Below the pieces are notes generated by a model that did no database searches, was not told the DNA's origin, and saw nothing but the letters and a program-made list of their open reading frames with translations. This document shows, piece after piece, positions 1 to 12,630 of a DNA stretch of 64,000 nt. Positions within the stretch are counted from its first letter, which is position 1; each line of letters begins with the position of its first letter. The position numbers and the translations under genes were made by a program. The DNA comes from Monarcha castaneiventris obscurior (taxonomy: Eukaryota > Chordata > Aves > Passeriformes > Monarchidae), in assembly GCA_026261815.1 (NCBI GenBank), contig JAMPIT010000437.1, forward strand, positions 6,150,001 to 6,214,000, in the 5' to 3' direction.

Positions 1-2280
1 ATGAACTGAGTTCTTCAGGATGGGAGTTGCGGGAAGAGCTAGAGATGAGATTTATCAGGGTATGGAATAGGTTTCTAGTGAAAAGTTATGGCAAATTAGC
101 CTGAATATAGTACTCAGATATATGGCAGGAAGCAATTCCAGAGAGTTATGGCAATAAGCAAAGTAGCCTCCAGGTCTTTTTCATCTGGACAGTTTGGGAA
201 TGAGTCTGTGATTGGTTTCTCTCATGGCACAGTCTGCAGCTGGTAAGCAAGGAGGGGAAAAAAGTCAATATTATTTTTTTAAAAGTGTTCCCATTATTTT
301 GCTCTGTGGCCAGTACTCATTACTGTGTAAGTCAAGTTCCCACTTACTCTATAGCACCCTGGAAATAATTTCAATTGTAGAAACAGCCAATAGCCTCTTG
401 GAGGTGGTGGCAGGAAAGTAGGGAGCTAGAATCAGGAGGGAAAGGCCAAATCTGCTCATTTCATCACTCCCCCCACTGCTATAAGAGCACTCAGCTCAAG
501 AGAACATTTTTTTCAGGCCGTGTTCAATCTGCCACAGTTTTAAAAGTCTCATGTGATGGGGAATATTTTCTCACCACTTACTGGGAAGTTGGAGTGTGTC
601 AGCTCCAACTAATAAATATCTGGTTTGATGGTGACATTTACAAGTCTCCTGCTCCACTGAGCTGAGTGCACAAGTTAACAGCTCACATCCCAAAGTCAGT
701 TCCTTAATTATCTTGTCCTTCCCCCAAAGATTTGTCAGGAATTCATCTGATGATGTCCCAGATGGATGTGCTACACCAGTGAAGCAGGTTTTGCCTTCAA
801 CCTGGGTTCCTGAGGATGCCTGGCATGGCAGGAGGAAGTGACTCAGCAGTTGTTTCAGTGCTTGTTCCTCCAACCCCCACAAGATCTTCCTTAAAATGCA
901 TTTGCTTGAGGGTTATTCAACTTTTTCATCACACATTCAACAGAAAGAAAGAAGAAAAATCTTCTCTCGAACAATGTTCTGTATTATTGAAGGCAGTTTG
1001 GGGAAAAGATCTTGTATCTAGGACAGGGTAGAATATAAATTAACAAGGAAAGGACACGAGGATGTTTAACACAGTGTATGGAATCCAGGATTTATTCATA
1101 ATTAAATTCATGCTTCTTAAAGAGACATGGACTCTTTCTCCTTCACAGATTTTCCACTGAAAATTTCATATTAGCAGTCACGAGACAGGGAGAGAAGAGG
1201 CCAGAAGATCCTATTGCTCTGTAATTGCACCTATTTTTCTCTCTCCTTCATGAAACATTATAGGGAAAAAAATAAATATAAATTTCACACTTGTGGAATG
1301 ATATCTTCTTTATATGCAGAAATTAATTATAAACCTTCCAAAGTAAATCGTTATGATCTCATCAAATTACTGTATTAAAAATCATCATAAAAATATCTTT
1401 TCATGTGAAACTCTCAAATATATGAAATGTAAATTAATTCTCAGAAAACCAGCCTGAATGAATGCATTAAGCCTATTCCGTGGGTGGTTATACAGACACT
1501 TTGAAAATTTTTTGTTCATATCTTCAATCACCTACAGTGGCACAATAGTAAAACCCTCAAGCTCTCCATCTTATTTGCTGCAACCATGGCACAAAAATTA
1601 GACAGGAGACTTTGGAACAAAAATATTCTGAGATTTCATTAAATTGTTCTATTCCTGAGCACCTGAAGTAAAAAAAAAAAAATTCCATAAAATATTCAAT
1701 ATGTTCTTTGACCAAGTAAATGTTTAGAGGATAAGAATTGCAGAAGGGATCATCTCTATTTTCCCTGAGAAAGCTATACAGCATACATAAAAGCAAGGTG
1801 AACAAATATGTACTAGAACAAATCCACAAAGTGTCTGAAAATACACTTTCCGAGAAGATTTAATACTTTATCTAAAGGTAGGCAGGTATTTCAGACAGAG
1901 GCCTGTTGTTGTTTTCATTAACTTAAATGATGGAAGATAGTACTCATGTAAAATTTACAGTGTCCATTAAAACATCAAGGGTAAAAACATTCTCGAAGCC
2001 AGGATTAAGATTCAAAATGACCTTGATAAATTGGAAAGATGCTCAAGATTCAACGAGATGACAATGGGCAAGTGGCAATGTCCTATTCAGCATCTCAAGA
2101 GAAGAACAGAGCTGAAGTGCCTGTGAACAGTGCAGGACTGTGGCAGAAGTGCAAATCTCATCTGGCTGTTTGGTAACACCACTGGCATGTATAAAACATG
2201 GGAGGTTATTATTCTTTGGTGCTTGACACTGATAAAAGTCTCATCCAGAGAACATCACTCAGGACTAAAGTATCTTGACC

Positions 2281-2299
2281 AAAAAAAAAAAAAAAAAAA
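2281..2299. repeat. poly(A) homopolymer, A19
   Basis: Nineteen uninterrupted A residues follow TATCTTGACC. No 3'-end signature of a LINE or processed transcript lies just upstream, so this is a simple homopolymer rather than a demonstrable retrotransposed tail. It is long enough to be prone to length error in sequencing. Confidence 0.9.
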
Positions 2300-2428
2300 G
2301 CTAAACAAAAACCAGAAAAGCTGTAGATAAATTGGCAGGAGTTGAGAAGCATCAGGAGCAGGAGTTTTAACAAACATCTCTGCATAAAGATAGAATAAAT
2401 TGTAGCTTTTGTTTGCTTGTTTGTTTCC

Positions 2429-2483
2429 AAAAAAGAGAGACATAGAGAAGAAGAAGAGAGAGGGGGATAATGAGAGTGAGAGT
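2429..2483. repeat. purine-rich (GA) tract
   Basis: About 55 bases almost entirely A and G, with GAGAGA and AAGAAG runs and few pyrimidine interruptions. It sits directly after a TTTG-type repeat (TTTGTTTGCTTGTTTGTTT). It is a simple low-complexity repeat with no sign of a gene. Confidence 0.75.
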
Positions 2484-3836
2484 ATGTTTTTAATCTATAC
2501 TCCATTAAATATCTAAAGATGCAACTGAGGACAAACCAACCCCACAAGACTGAAGATTGTGAGGTGTTTATTTTGCTTTGAAGATATATAAAATGAGTGT
2601 AGAAGCTTACAGCCACAAGTGCAAGATACAAACTAACTCAGTCTTTGCTCAAGATGTAGTTCTGTACCATTTTTTACTTCTGAGAAACACAATGGTACTC
2701 ATGCAGAGCAACAAGGAAGCAAAACAGTGGAACTGACATTAATCATACATTATTCTCCACTTCAAATGTCCAAAAAATTATCTACATTATTCACCAGGTT
2801 TGACACTTGCCATAGTAGTCAAACAAAGACTGTTCTTTCCCTTTTGTGACTCAGCCTACAAAAGCGCTCTCATTTCTAAGGACAAGACACCAGAATGAAG
2901 ATTGCATCCACTTTCAAACAACAACAGCAAGCTCCATACAATTCTCTCCAGCCTTTCTTTCCTACACTTCTGACACAAAATATAGGCTAAGAACTTTTAG
3001 ATGCTGAATCCCACATAATGCTGTTAACTGCAATAAGTATCTCTGCTGACATATTTTAAGGCATTTTCAGTCACAGTTAAGGCAAGCAGTAAGCATTAGA
3101 TTGGAAAAAAAATACTTGAGTTAACATTCCAAGGTGGGGTGTTTTTTTCATTTTTCAAAAATGTCTGATTTGTGTATTTAATAGTAGAATTGACTAAAGA
3201 CTGGAAAACTTGTATCCTCGGTGGTGGAAATGTAAATGGTACTCATCTTTAGATCTAAGCAAACAAAAAAATATCATTCCTATGGGCTCTCATAATTAGA
3301 TTCTTAAGGTGGATTTTTGAGCAAAATATTAAGCACAGATCTGCTTTAGTAGCTGTCATAACCACTGAGTGCTAAGGCAGAAGCTGTTTAAAGGATACAG
3401 AAAGCATTTAGGAATTTTGGTCTTAATGAAAAGTTATGGGATTGACAACCTAACTGCCATTCCTCTGGAAATATCCCTAGTGGATATTCCCTCGTGGAAT
3501 TTTTGAAAAACCCCTCCTGGGTGTTTCAGTGGTTTATACAGTGCCTGTTTGGACTGAGCAACTTCAAGTTCTTTGTTAATTAATCTTTTCAGACACATAG
3601 AATGAGTTTTTGCAACCTTGGTTTTACTGAGCATTAACTCCAAGCAAGTGGCATGCTGTTGGTATAAAAGAAAAGGTAAGACTGGGAAGCAGTTTTCCAG
3701 AAAATAAAAAATTTCTGGAGAGGAAAGAGAATACTAGGGAGTGATTTTTGCCTAGGGAAATTAAATAATGGGAAGTTATGGGGAAATGTTGAAGGATGAA
3801 TGACTCCATGGCAAAAGAGAATAAAATCACAGGATA

Positions 3837-3908
3837 CAGTCACAGCTTCCTTCTGAAATACACTTCCTGCTTCAGTCACAGCTTCCTTCTGAAATACACT
3901 TCCTGCTT
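3837..3908. repeat. perfect 36-bp tandem duplication, two copies
   Basis: A 36-base unit beginning CAGTCACAGCTTCC and ending TTCCTGCTT occurs twice head-to-tail, at 3837-3872 and 3873-3908, with no mismatch. Perfect identity in otherwise diverged neutral DNA suggests a recent duplication, a polymorphic minisatellite seed or an assembly artefact. No gene is associated with it. Confidence 0.95.
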
Positions 3909-6900
3909 CTTTCTTCTGCCCAGGAAAAAGCTATAGTTTAACCAGAAATTAAACTTACATAATTTACATGCCTCTTGCATCGAGAGAGGTCCAAGCAGTA
4001 TTTATACTGCACATGCTGATATTTTATCCTGCCTGTGCTATTCATTACCTTCATCACCAGGGCACAGCCAGAAGTACTAAAATACAAGGTATTCAGCCTT
4101 CTGTGGGTCCTTCCTCAGAGTAAGGGTCTGTGTGTTATTTAATGTCTGATCCCAGTCCCTGGTGCAGCCTGGCCCATGCTGCTGATCTCAGATGCTGGGG
4201 GTTAGGGATGGCATTTCCTGAAAGGAATTTCTGCCCAGTTTGGATGTGGATGAAAATTTTCTACAGATCGAGTGCTGGATATCCCTTAAAGGACTAAAAA
4301 TCCCTTAAAGAACTAGAAATGTCTCTCCTGAGCTTTCCTTGCCTACATTTATTCTCTTTCCTTCTTTTATTTCTATTCCTTTTGCTTTTCTGTTGTCTCT
4401 CACAGTCGCAGAGCTGGACGATCTCCCATGGCAGGCACAGGCTCTGAGCAAAGCACACTGAATATTGCAGTGTCTCTATTGAAATGACTCCTAGTAACCA
4501 AAAAAATACACCTAAGGAATGTCATTGAAGCATCTCTCATTCCTCCCTGGATCACTGTAGAGCAGACCTGCCCATAATACTGGGTTTCTTCATAGCAATG
4601 TCTGTGGGCAAATCACATATTAAAAAGAAAAGCAGATTTTTTTAAAAAAACCCCACAATAAATATTAAAACAAGCAATTAAAGAAACAATAAACTCTTCT
4701 CTCAAAGAAACAGTTTTGGGAACAAACTTCTTGGAAGCCTCCCTGTGTTAGTCAAGTTTCTCCTGAAAGAAGACTTTGAACAAGGTACAACAATCTTGCC
4801 TTGTTTCAAAGTTTTCCTATAGAAAACACATCACTTGGTCTTGTTAAAGTGTCTAGTTCAGCATCTGCAGAAAGAAAGTGAAGCCAAGAAGAATAGTAAA
4901 CAATTCCTTTCACACCAGGTACTGAAATAGAGATCTCTTGTTGAATTAGATAAAGCAAAAGTGCAACTGGGGTGTCAGAGCTGCTCCCAGCTATCAGTCG
5001 TCCCCAGCCACACACCCCACAGTGCATGTTCAGTGACAGCCTCTCACAGGGCACAGGCAGAGCAAACGAGGCTGTTTTGTGAATAAAAATCACCCTCAGC
5101 ACTGCCCATGCCTCACCTGAAGCAAACAGAGCTGGTTTTGCTGAGATGCATATTCACTCCCTTTGAGCTCTTTCCTAAGTCACCTTCTTGACCCTGCTGC
5201 ATCCTGCTAGCCATTCCCACTCCTACGCTGTGAAAAGATGGGGAAAATCGTAGTGGCTAAAGCAAATTCTGTTCTCAGCTCTGTCCAGCACCACGTGTAG
5301 GCTTCATTTAAACCTATGTTACGGTGATATTTGGCCCAATGTTTTCATGGTGTTTATTTTCTCCCCCTTGGCCAACTGGAGCTCCAGTGGCCTCTGTCCA
5401 GGATTCTCTCCGTTTGTTCACCTGCTTCTGCCTCAAACACCTGGGACATCAGCTTTTCAGAGAAAGTGCTCTCCTTTTTTACATCTGCTCTACTGTAGGA
5501 CCATTCAAATTATGTGAAGTGAGATAGTGGCAGATAAATTGAGAGTTCAATTGACTGCTTCTCTTTCCTTTATTTTGTATCTTTTCCATTTTTGTGGTTT
5601 AAAAAATATGTAAGTATCACCCAGAGCTTGAATGTCACCCTGCTGAAGAGGAAATATTAGCAAATACTGTGAATTTAGGCACTTAAGCAGAGCATTTACA
5701 ATAACACTGTAATGTCTGAAGGGACATACTACAATTTTTAGAATTAGTGAGGATAATTAAAATGTTATTTTAAACAGGCTGAAATACTAATTATTGCTTT
5801 AGCTGAGATTCCATTTATAGCAAGCTACATTTAACATCTCATTAAGAAAGCAAATGCAAGAGGGATCATTCATATCTACTTTGTTTGTGGGGCAGCAGTA
5901 AATTCAATTTATCATAAAGGTATTCAAATTAATACAAAATGAGCCAGTACATTTAGCAGAAGAAAACTTCTTGTCTTTTCTGAAACTCAAAGAAACCAGA
6001 AGCAAAGGAAAAAACAGTAAGGAAAAAACTCTATTACAGCTCAAATTCAAGGCAGCAAATTACAAGATTTTACTCTCTACCCAAGACAGAAACTCAAATA
6101 AATAAAAAAATGAATATCAACAAGAAAATCTGACACAGGTTGCCACTTCTTTCCCCATCCACTAAACTATATCATCCCTTGTGCTTTGATGAATTTAAGG
6201 ATCAAACCAGTTTTCTTTCTAACCTAAAGAAGACTGCCTGTAGAGCAGGGAATATCTGAGATATTTGACAGTTCCCCCCATGAGTTGTACCCAAATATTT
6301 TTGCCTTGAACAAGAGAGTACTGGGAAGAGCGAGTTTATGGAAGTAATTACAGAATATTGCAGTTTCTCGCTCTTCCAACGGCAGCTTAACCTGCTCCCT
6401 GCAGGATTCCTGTTTACTCGAGACCTCTGAGGAGCTGGATTACTCGTGTCAGCAGGAGTTAAAGATGCTTAAGGACAGGAAGAACAGAAAATCTCAACCT
6501 TTGCAAGCCAACCTCATCTGCCTCTCAACCAAGACTTGCCCAGATTTTATGGCCTAAAGACCCAGAGGGGACTCCTAGCATGGAAACTAATGTCAGGGAA
6601 ATAGAAATCCTTCCTAGCAGTATCCCAGGGCTGTGCTGCCTAGAAATCTTTACCCTTATTGAACCAGATTTCCTTGGGAGAGTTCTGCTCCCCAAATAGC
6701 CTACTCCATCTCAGATGGGAACTCAGAACATTTGGGAAGTGCAGCAGGCTGTTCTTTCAAAGGTTGTACTCCAAAAACTGTTGCTTTTTCTTGAATGTTT
6801 CCTGCAAATCCCATGTCACTGTTCAAAAATCTTTCTGTGCAGCTGATCATGATAAATTCCTCCCAAAACTTCTACTGTTTTCTTCCTCCTGCTCCTATTC

Positions 6901-7064
6901 TTTTGCTGTTACTTGCTGCCTGTCTTGTTCCTGGCTTTGTGGCAACCATGCACCAGTCACCTCTTGGGGTTTTCTTGGGGATGTATCTTACTGCCATTTA
7001 ATTTTGGCTTTTGAAGTACATACCTTAGATTTGATAGAAACTCAGACCAGCCAGTGTTTCAGGG
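3909..7064. other. noncoding unique sequence
   Basis: No recognisable gene. A small imperfect duplication of 19 bp (unit TCCCTTAAAGRACTARAAA) lies at 4282-4319. The start of the longest open frame in the window (206 codons, 6659-7279 +) is here; its Cys/Leu/Phe/Ser-rich composition and lack of any motif argue for chance. Confidence 0.65.
4282..4319. repeat. 19-bp imperfect tandem duplication
   Basis: The unit TCCCTTAAAGGACTAAAAA at 4282-4300 is followed immediately by TCCCTTAAAGAACTAGAAA at 4301-4319, with 17 of 19 positions identical. It is a small local replication-slippage product. Confidence 0.85.
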
Positions 7065-7165
7065 GAAGAGCTCACTGGATAGGGCTTGAGTCTTCAAAGA
7101 CCCAGATTCCTCTCCTGTCTCCAGACCAGGCACACTCAGCAGCTGTGGATAAATCATATGTTTAC
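7065..7165. repeat. possible ancient SINE/LINE relic
   Basis: The stretch AGACCCAGATTCCTCTCCTG followed downstream by AGCAGCTGTGGATAAATCA is similar in order and spacing to the widespread old amniote repeats whose consensus carries a 'gacccaggttc...ctctgcc...tagctgtgtgacc' block (MIR or L3-like families). The match is by memory and weak, and divergence is high. It could be coincidence. Confidence 0.25.
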
Positions 7166-9069
7166 ACATTTGGCATTAATTTTCAAACCATTTTTAGATT
7201 AAGATCATTCATTCCCATGTGCTTGTATAGAACCTGCTACACCGTGGCCCTGATTTCACTTGAGCTTACTGCTGTTTGAAGGAATAACTACATTTTGGCT
7301 GCAATCAGTAGGACAACTGTCAGTTCTTATTATGCAATAATAAAATTGAATCTTATACTATACATTTATTTCTTAGCTTATTTTTTTAAGACCTAGTCAA
7401 AATTATCTCCTTTTGTAGTGTGTAGAGGAAATCTAGCAAACAACCCCAGTTTTTTAAAACCAGGGGAAGTGGGAGGTGTAAAAAAAGAAAGTGATGTATG
7501 TTGAGACAAGGAACCAGGTTCATTTGCTTATTCTTGGGAGAGTGCAGTAGTGTTCTTCCAGGTTTAGAGATTATTTACTTTCTGAAATATGTTTTAGAGA
7601 GTGTATTATGGTCATATTCACAACTGGCCTCAGAGAAGGACATGGACTTGGAGCTTGTTCAGGGTAATTTAATCAATCATACAAAAAAAGCAACAGCCAA
7701 CCATTATGGCCCAAGTCAATACTAAAATGATTTCCCAAAACTCATTTCAAAGTCACTTCCAGGAATCAACTGGTAGCTTCAAAACACTGAGGCTCAACGA
7801 TAAATTTAATTTTCTCTAAAGTCTGTAATTGAGCTTTTTTTTAAATAAAAAATAAGATTTGTTGCCATTTCCTTTAATAAAATACTGTGCTTTGGATGGC
7901 ATATCGTGTTCCTGGTACATCCTCATTTTTTAATGTAAATCAATATATTTTGTACAGTTGGTACCACCTCATAGTGACAAGAAATACTAACACAGCTCAT
8001 TTTGTACAGGAAAAACAAACACATGGCATATATTTAATCTGCCTGCCTACCTACCAGATGGAGAAAAGAAGGGCCAAGACACTGATGGAGTAAGTGTTTA
8101 ATCACATCAGCTTGGTGGCTTACTTAAAAACACAAACAAGTCCATTTGCACCTTTGGGAACTCACCGTGTTTTCTCCCAACTTCTGAAAGTGCATGGTGG
8201 TTAATATTCTATTTACAGATAAGACAGATATGTGGTATGATCATGAGATGAGAAGGAAATAGCATCTCTGTGTCTAATGGTTCACCTGGATACCTGTATC
8301 ATAATTACTTGAGAGCTAAACTGTTCCATTTCATGCACTGAGAATACATCTGATTAAAAATTCGCATCTTTTGATGAATTTTTCTTATAAGTTGTGCAAA
8401 TATATCACAAATAACTCACAGAAATTTCATGGGCAGCATCACTTACTTCATCAAGATGTTTATTCAGGTACAGCCAGTGCATATTTTGACACTTTCTCCT
8501 TCACAGGATAAGGATTTGCTCAATGACAAAAGGTGTACCAGATTTTGTCTCATTTTTGTGTACTTCAGTTCCTGTTTAAATCACTGAAATTATTCTGTGG
8601 GATAAAAGGATACCCAGAGGAGCAGAGAATGGCAAATGTTTGTCTCAGAATACTCGGTGTTGGTGTGGGAGGGGGCACAGATCCTGTAGCTCAGCTGACT
8701 TGTTGATATTTGTCTGGAAAAGGGGGCAAATTCCACTCTTGCAGGAAAGCAGAGTTACTCCCTGTCTGGTTTGTGTCACTGGGTTGTCACTGATGTCAGC
8801 TACCTAAACAATCCTCACATGCTCTACAAATCAGAGAAATTAGACTCAAGGGGAATATTGGGGAACAAAAAGAGGAGAGAGATGTATTGGAGGGAGCAGT
8901 TGGAATCATAAACCAAAAAAAAACCCCATATATTTTTCCAGGACTGTAGGAATGTCAGTATTTCTGTGTCTCATTAAATGTGTCCGGGAACATCCTGCAT
9001 ATTCTTAAATTCCTCTGTTGAATTATGGATTTTGTCTGCCACTTCTTCCCTTCTTTTATTTTCTGTCTT
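7166..9069. other. noncoding unique sequence
   Basis: No recognisable gene or repeat. The sequence is AT-rich with scattered T and A runs; frames are short and unstructured. Confidence 0.7.
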
Positions 9070-9111
9070 ATTTGGTTTTGGTTTGGTTTGGTTTTTGTGG
9101 GGTTTTGGTGG
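9070..9111. repeat. TTTGG-type low-complexity tract
   Basis: A G/T-only stretch built from TTTGG and TTTTGG units, ending in TTTTGTGGGGTTTTGGTGGG. It is a simple repeat, followed by a purine-rich region (about 9117-9160) and then the AT microsatellite. Confidence 0.8.
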
Positions 9112-9194
9112 GTGATGAGAGGAGAGAAAAGTGAGAGAGAGGATAGAAAAAAGAAAAAATCTTCAATGATCCATTAAATGTATTACTAATACAG

Positions 9195-9197
<3 letters not shown>

Positions 9198-9234
<37 letters not shown>
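9198..9234. repeat. (AT)n dinucleotide microsatellite
   Basis: An uninterrupted TA/AT alternation of about 37 bases lies between AATACAGTGA and AAAATAAAAG. It is a simple sequence repeat, probably polymorphic in length. The isoleucine/tyrosine run in the minus-strand frame across it is only the translation of the repeat. Confidence 0.97.
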
Positions 9235-9241
<7 letters not shown>

Positions 9242-9597
9242 AAGATATAGTAATACAAGAAGATTACCATAAACTCTACACATACCGTTAACTCCAGAAA
9301 AAAAAAAACAAAATTAAAAAAAGAACAAAACTTTTTGCCTGTTTTCTTAATTTTCTGGGGTTCATTTAGACAAAAAAAGAAACAGAATCATATGGAAATA
9401 TGTAAATAATGATACCAAAAATAAGCTGCAAATTAAAAAACAAAACCTTTACAGCTACTTACCCAAGTATTTGGTGCATTTTATTTTGCATAGTCTGTTA
9501 ATAAGAATTGGTTTTCAACAAAAATGGTAATTTAAGCAGAATTTTGAGGGCTGGTGTAGAAACCCCTGGGTAAGGTTCTGTGGGCTTTGTTTTGCAG
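9235..9597. other. noncoding AT-rich sequence
   Basis: AT-rich spacer with several A runs (for example near 9299-9309 and 9321-9326). Its last bases form a pyrimidine-rich stretch ending TTTGTTTTGCAG, a good splice-acceptor match for the open frame that follows. Confidence 0.65.
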
Positions 9598-9905
9598 ACA
9601 GTAAACCAGACCATCATCATTGTTGCTTCTGGCCTCACATCCATGAGCCAAGGAATCACAGTGATGGTGCTGCTGCCAAGTCAATTAGCAGCACATAATC
9701 CAGGAGAAAGAATTAATTATCACATATTCACCTTCTGCCTTGACGTCTGTGGAACTTTCTCTTGGGTCATTTACCTGTGCTGGATTCTTTGGGTGTTTCC
9801 CCTAAATCACCTCAGCTCTGGCCTCTGGATTCAGAAATCTAGAAGCAAGATCTTTGGCTCTCTTAAATTTCTTCACTTGGATAATTTTGCTGATGATAGA
9901 CACAG
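9598..9905 (+). other. exon-like open frame (unidentified, speculative)
   Basis: A 308-base segment open in one plus-strand frame (102 codons plus two bases). It is preceded directly by TTTGTTTTGCAG (acceptor consensus) and followed directly by GTATGTAAGG after CACAG (donor consensus). The translation has an asparagine/threonine-containing start (TVNQTIIIVASGL) and a hydrophobic middle (FSWVIYLCWILWVF). I recognise no family. Around fifteen frames of 100 codons or more occur in this window, so chance is a serious alternative, and no partner exon was found. If real it could be an internal exon of a membrane protein or a noncoding RNA exon. Confidence 0.15.
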
Positions 9906-11920
9906 GTATGTAAGGATTTGACACTGAGTTTTCTCCTCCATAGCTATGGATATGTGGGGCAGGAGGTTGCTGGGACCAAGTGAGCAGCTCCAGAATCTTG
10001 CTTGGACCTCTGAGAGACCTCTCAATTTCTTATTCCAACCTCCAAAGAAAAAATTATCCAGTGCTCCTAAGCCTGGGCTTCTGGTGAAGACAAATTTTTA
10101 TGACTTTTACTATTCATAGGGCCACCACAATTTTTTCTCTTCAAAAGAAGCATTTTTTTTTTTGTTCTTTATGGGTTTTGCACAAAGCTCCCTATGGTGG
10201 GCTCAAGCAAAGTGAGGAGCGAGCAGGGTATGCAAGGGTTCTGTCCCCTCTCAGATTCAATAAATGGATCTATAACAGATGGCTAATTACAAAGATAACT
10301 ATTAACCAATCCTAGTAATGCTTAGCTCTTCCAAAAACATCATGAAGGGGTATTCTGGCACACTGTGTTCCAGCACTGCAACTGAAGTGAGCCAAACATA
10401 GTCTGCCCTAGGCTGGTGCAGAGATTGAAAAAACAGAATATTTGTGTCCTGGTGGCTTATTTTGATTCTCTCTAACTGTGACCCTTTATCAGCCATGGAG
10501 CTTTACTCAAGACCAGCAAGGGCTGAATAATTGGATTTTCTTGGCAGGTAACCTTTCTTACTCTGCCAATTAATCCAGAAGAATAAAAAAAGGGCTACTG
10601 ATCTCCTGTGAGAAGAAACAACTAAGTGATCAAAGACTGGATTCCCTCTCCCAGCACTCCTGCCAGTGACTATGTGTGATGCATATGTGGGCATACTGCT
10701 CATGCACCATAAAAGGGCACATCATTGGGTTTTTCATTCATCTGGAAGTCCAGTGTGAGCAACTGGGGTCCTGGGTATTCATAAATACGGAACAGATGCC
10801 CAATATAATCAAATTTAGCCTGAAAAAATCTGGCGGAGCAAAGGAAACTTGTGTGGTAATGGAATACGAAAATCTTAAAAAGTGTGCTGTGATGGACAGG
10901 CTACAGTTTTTCCCTGTGCTCTCTGGCCAATTCGTCTTAAACTCTTTCCTGCAGCTCCCTGTGTTCCACAAGATTGTCTCCCCTCTCCTTCCCCTTCTCC
11001 TGCTCCCACAGCTTCTGATCTAGGTACTATTTACAGAGAGGGAAATACAGATGAGCACCCTCTTAAACAGATGGGAATGTTGGCTGTGGACTGCACATTC
11101 CTGGAGGAGCAGAGCAGCCCTTGGATGGCTGCAGAGAAGGTGTGATGCCACACTCTGCACAGGGCAGCAGCTGAAGGCTGCTGGGGGCTGTATCCCATTC
11201 CCAGGATCATCCACATCTCCCCAGATGGTTCTGTTCTGGGTGGCTCACAGCCCTCTTACCCTTCGGAGTAAACCCACCCTTTAGTCAGTGACTTCTGCAT
11301 CAGGAAGATTTGGAGTTGTTTTGAGGGAGCCAAGGCACTTTTGAAGTGAAGGCAGAGATTCTTATTCTCCATGTTCCTGAGCTCTGGAACAGGGTCAGCC
11401 ATAGGTGTCCCCTGTCAGCCATGCACGGCACAGCTGATAAATAGGGTTCCTTCTCTCTACCAAGAGGCTGTTCATTTACGTGCTGCCTGCCCCAGGGAGC
11501 AAATCTGAGCCATCCAATTTGTCCACCTCACTGCACAGGGAACCCTGAGCCCTAATATAGTTTTGTGCTTACTCCTGGCAGCTGTGCTCAGAAAGGCAGG
11601 AGCTGCAGAGAAAAAACCAGTCACTGGCTCTGGCTGAGCCTGACATCAGGAAGAGGAGCTGTGCTTTGGATTCTCCGTTACTGATCTTCAGCTAATGTAA
11701 ATCAACTTGATTCTGCTGGCATCAGTGGAAATGAGCTGATTCAGGCCATTTATAGTTTCTTCTTGTTTACTTACTGCATCCTAATGACTGCCAGGCACAA
11801 AAACACCTGACTGAGGACGTTAGACACAAAGGCTTTATACCCTTAATATTTTGTTCGGTTAAAGACTAACAAAGACAAGTACTTTAACTTCTGATGAGAA
11901 AGCCAGGCCCCTGAACACTT
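9906..11920. other. noncoding unique sequence
   Basis: No recognisable gene. A T11 run lies at 10153-10163. The part from about 10880 to 11650 is less AT-rich than its surroundings and carries several short frames on both strands, none with a recognisable motif. Confidence 0.65.
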
Positions 11921-12005
11921 AGCTCTAATAAGGTGCTTTTCAGTTTCTAAGTGCTTTACAAACATTAATTAATTATTCCTTTCAACAACACTTGGTTATT
12001 TTCAG
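11921..12005 (+). repeat. ancient amniote repeat fragment (L3/L2/CORE-SINE-like tail)
   Basis: The phrase AAGTGCTTTACAAACATTAA followed by TTAATTATTCCTTTCAACAACA matches the well-known 'gcgctttacaaacattaattaatcctcacaacac' segment that recurs in old amniote LINE/SINE families. The family cannot be settled by eye. Divergence is considerable, so it is a fossil copy with no coding capacity. Confidence 0.5.
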
Positions 12006-12630
12006 TTACTAGAGTGCATGTTTACCGAGTTAGCTCCATTCGTGCACAGCACATTGTTGGCAGCAGGCAGGAGCATAAATTGATCTATAACCACGCTGTA
12101 ATTTGCAGCAGATTTGCTTGACCAAACACCATCAGTGCAGCTCCAGAAGCAGCTCAGAGGAGTGACCACTCCTCCCCGTGTCCTATGGTGGGGATAACCT
12201 TTACCTTCCCTGCTACACTGAGCGGAAACAGAGAATCTGTTCGCTGCACAATTTAGCTAATTCCACAGAAACATATGTCAGACGGGAGCTTCACACAGCT
12301 GCAAAAAAGTAGCAACAAATGTTGTATGTGTCCCACAGAAACACCCACTACACTACAGAAATGACACAGAGAACAGGCAGATTTCTGGTAAGTGAGGTTG
12401 CCACGGTGAGGCAGCAGAATTTCCTGCTTGCAGCAGTTATTAAAGATACTAAATGTTTCTCGTCTGTATCAGGAAGCTGATAGTATCTCAAAAAAACCCA
12501 ATCCCTTACCCAAAAATCAGCCAACCAATCACAGAAAAGAAGCATGACATATTACCATGCTAACATAGCCAAGGGGAGATGGAGGATGACCAGAAGGCAG
12601 GAGCTGGAGTCTCACATCATCGCCTCAAAA
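12006..12630. other. noncoding unique sequence
   Basis: Spacer between an ancient repeat and a CR1 fragment. A low-AT part with no gene, it includes a motif-rich stretch (about 12050-12130, with ATAAATTGATCTATAACC and GTAATTTGC) that could be a regulatory element, but this is not demonstrable here. Confidence 0.6.

Larger units (their letters stand above)
1..3836. other. noncoding unique sequence
   Basis: No recognisable gene. Open frames on both strands are short, overlap one another and show no family motif. The stretch holds an A run at 1670-1682, an A19 run at 2281-2299 and a purine-rich tract near 2429-2483; otherwise I see nothing but AT-rich single-copy-looking DNA. Confidence 0.7.

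Noticed and set aside
6659..7279. Longest open frame, 206 codons on the plus strand
   Set aside because: It begins at a TTG, has no ATG-led context, is Cys/Phe/Leu/Ser rich without any motif, runs through a possible ancient repeat, and about one frame of this size is not surprising in 64 kb of six-frame translation.
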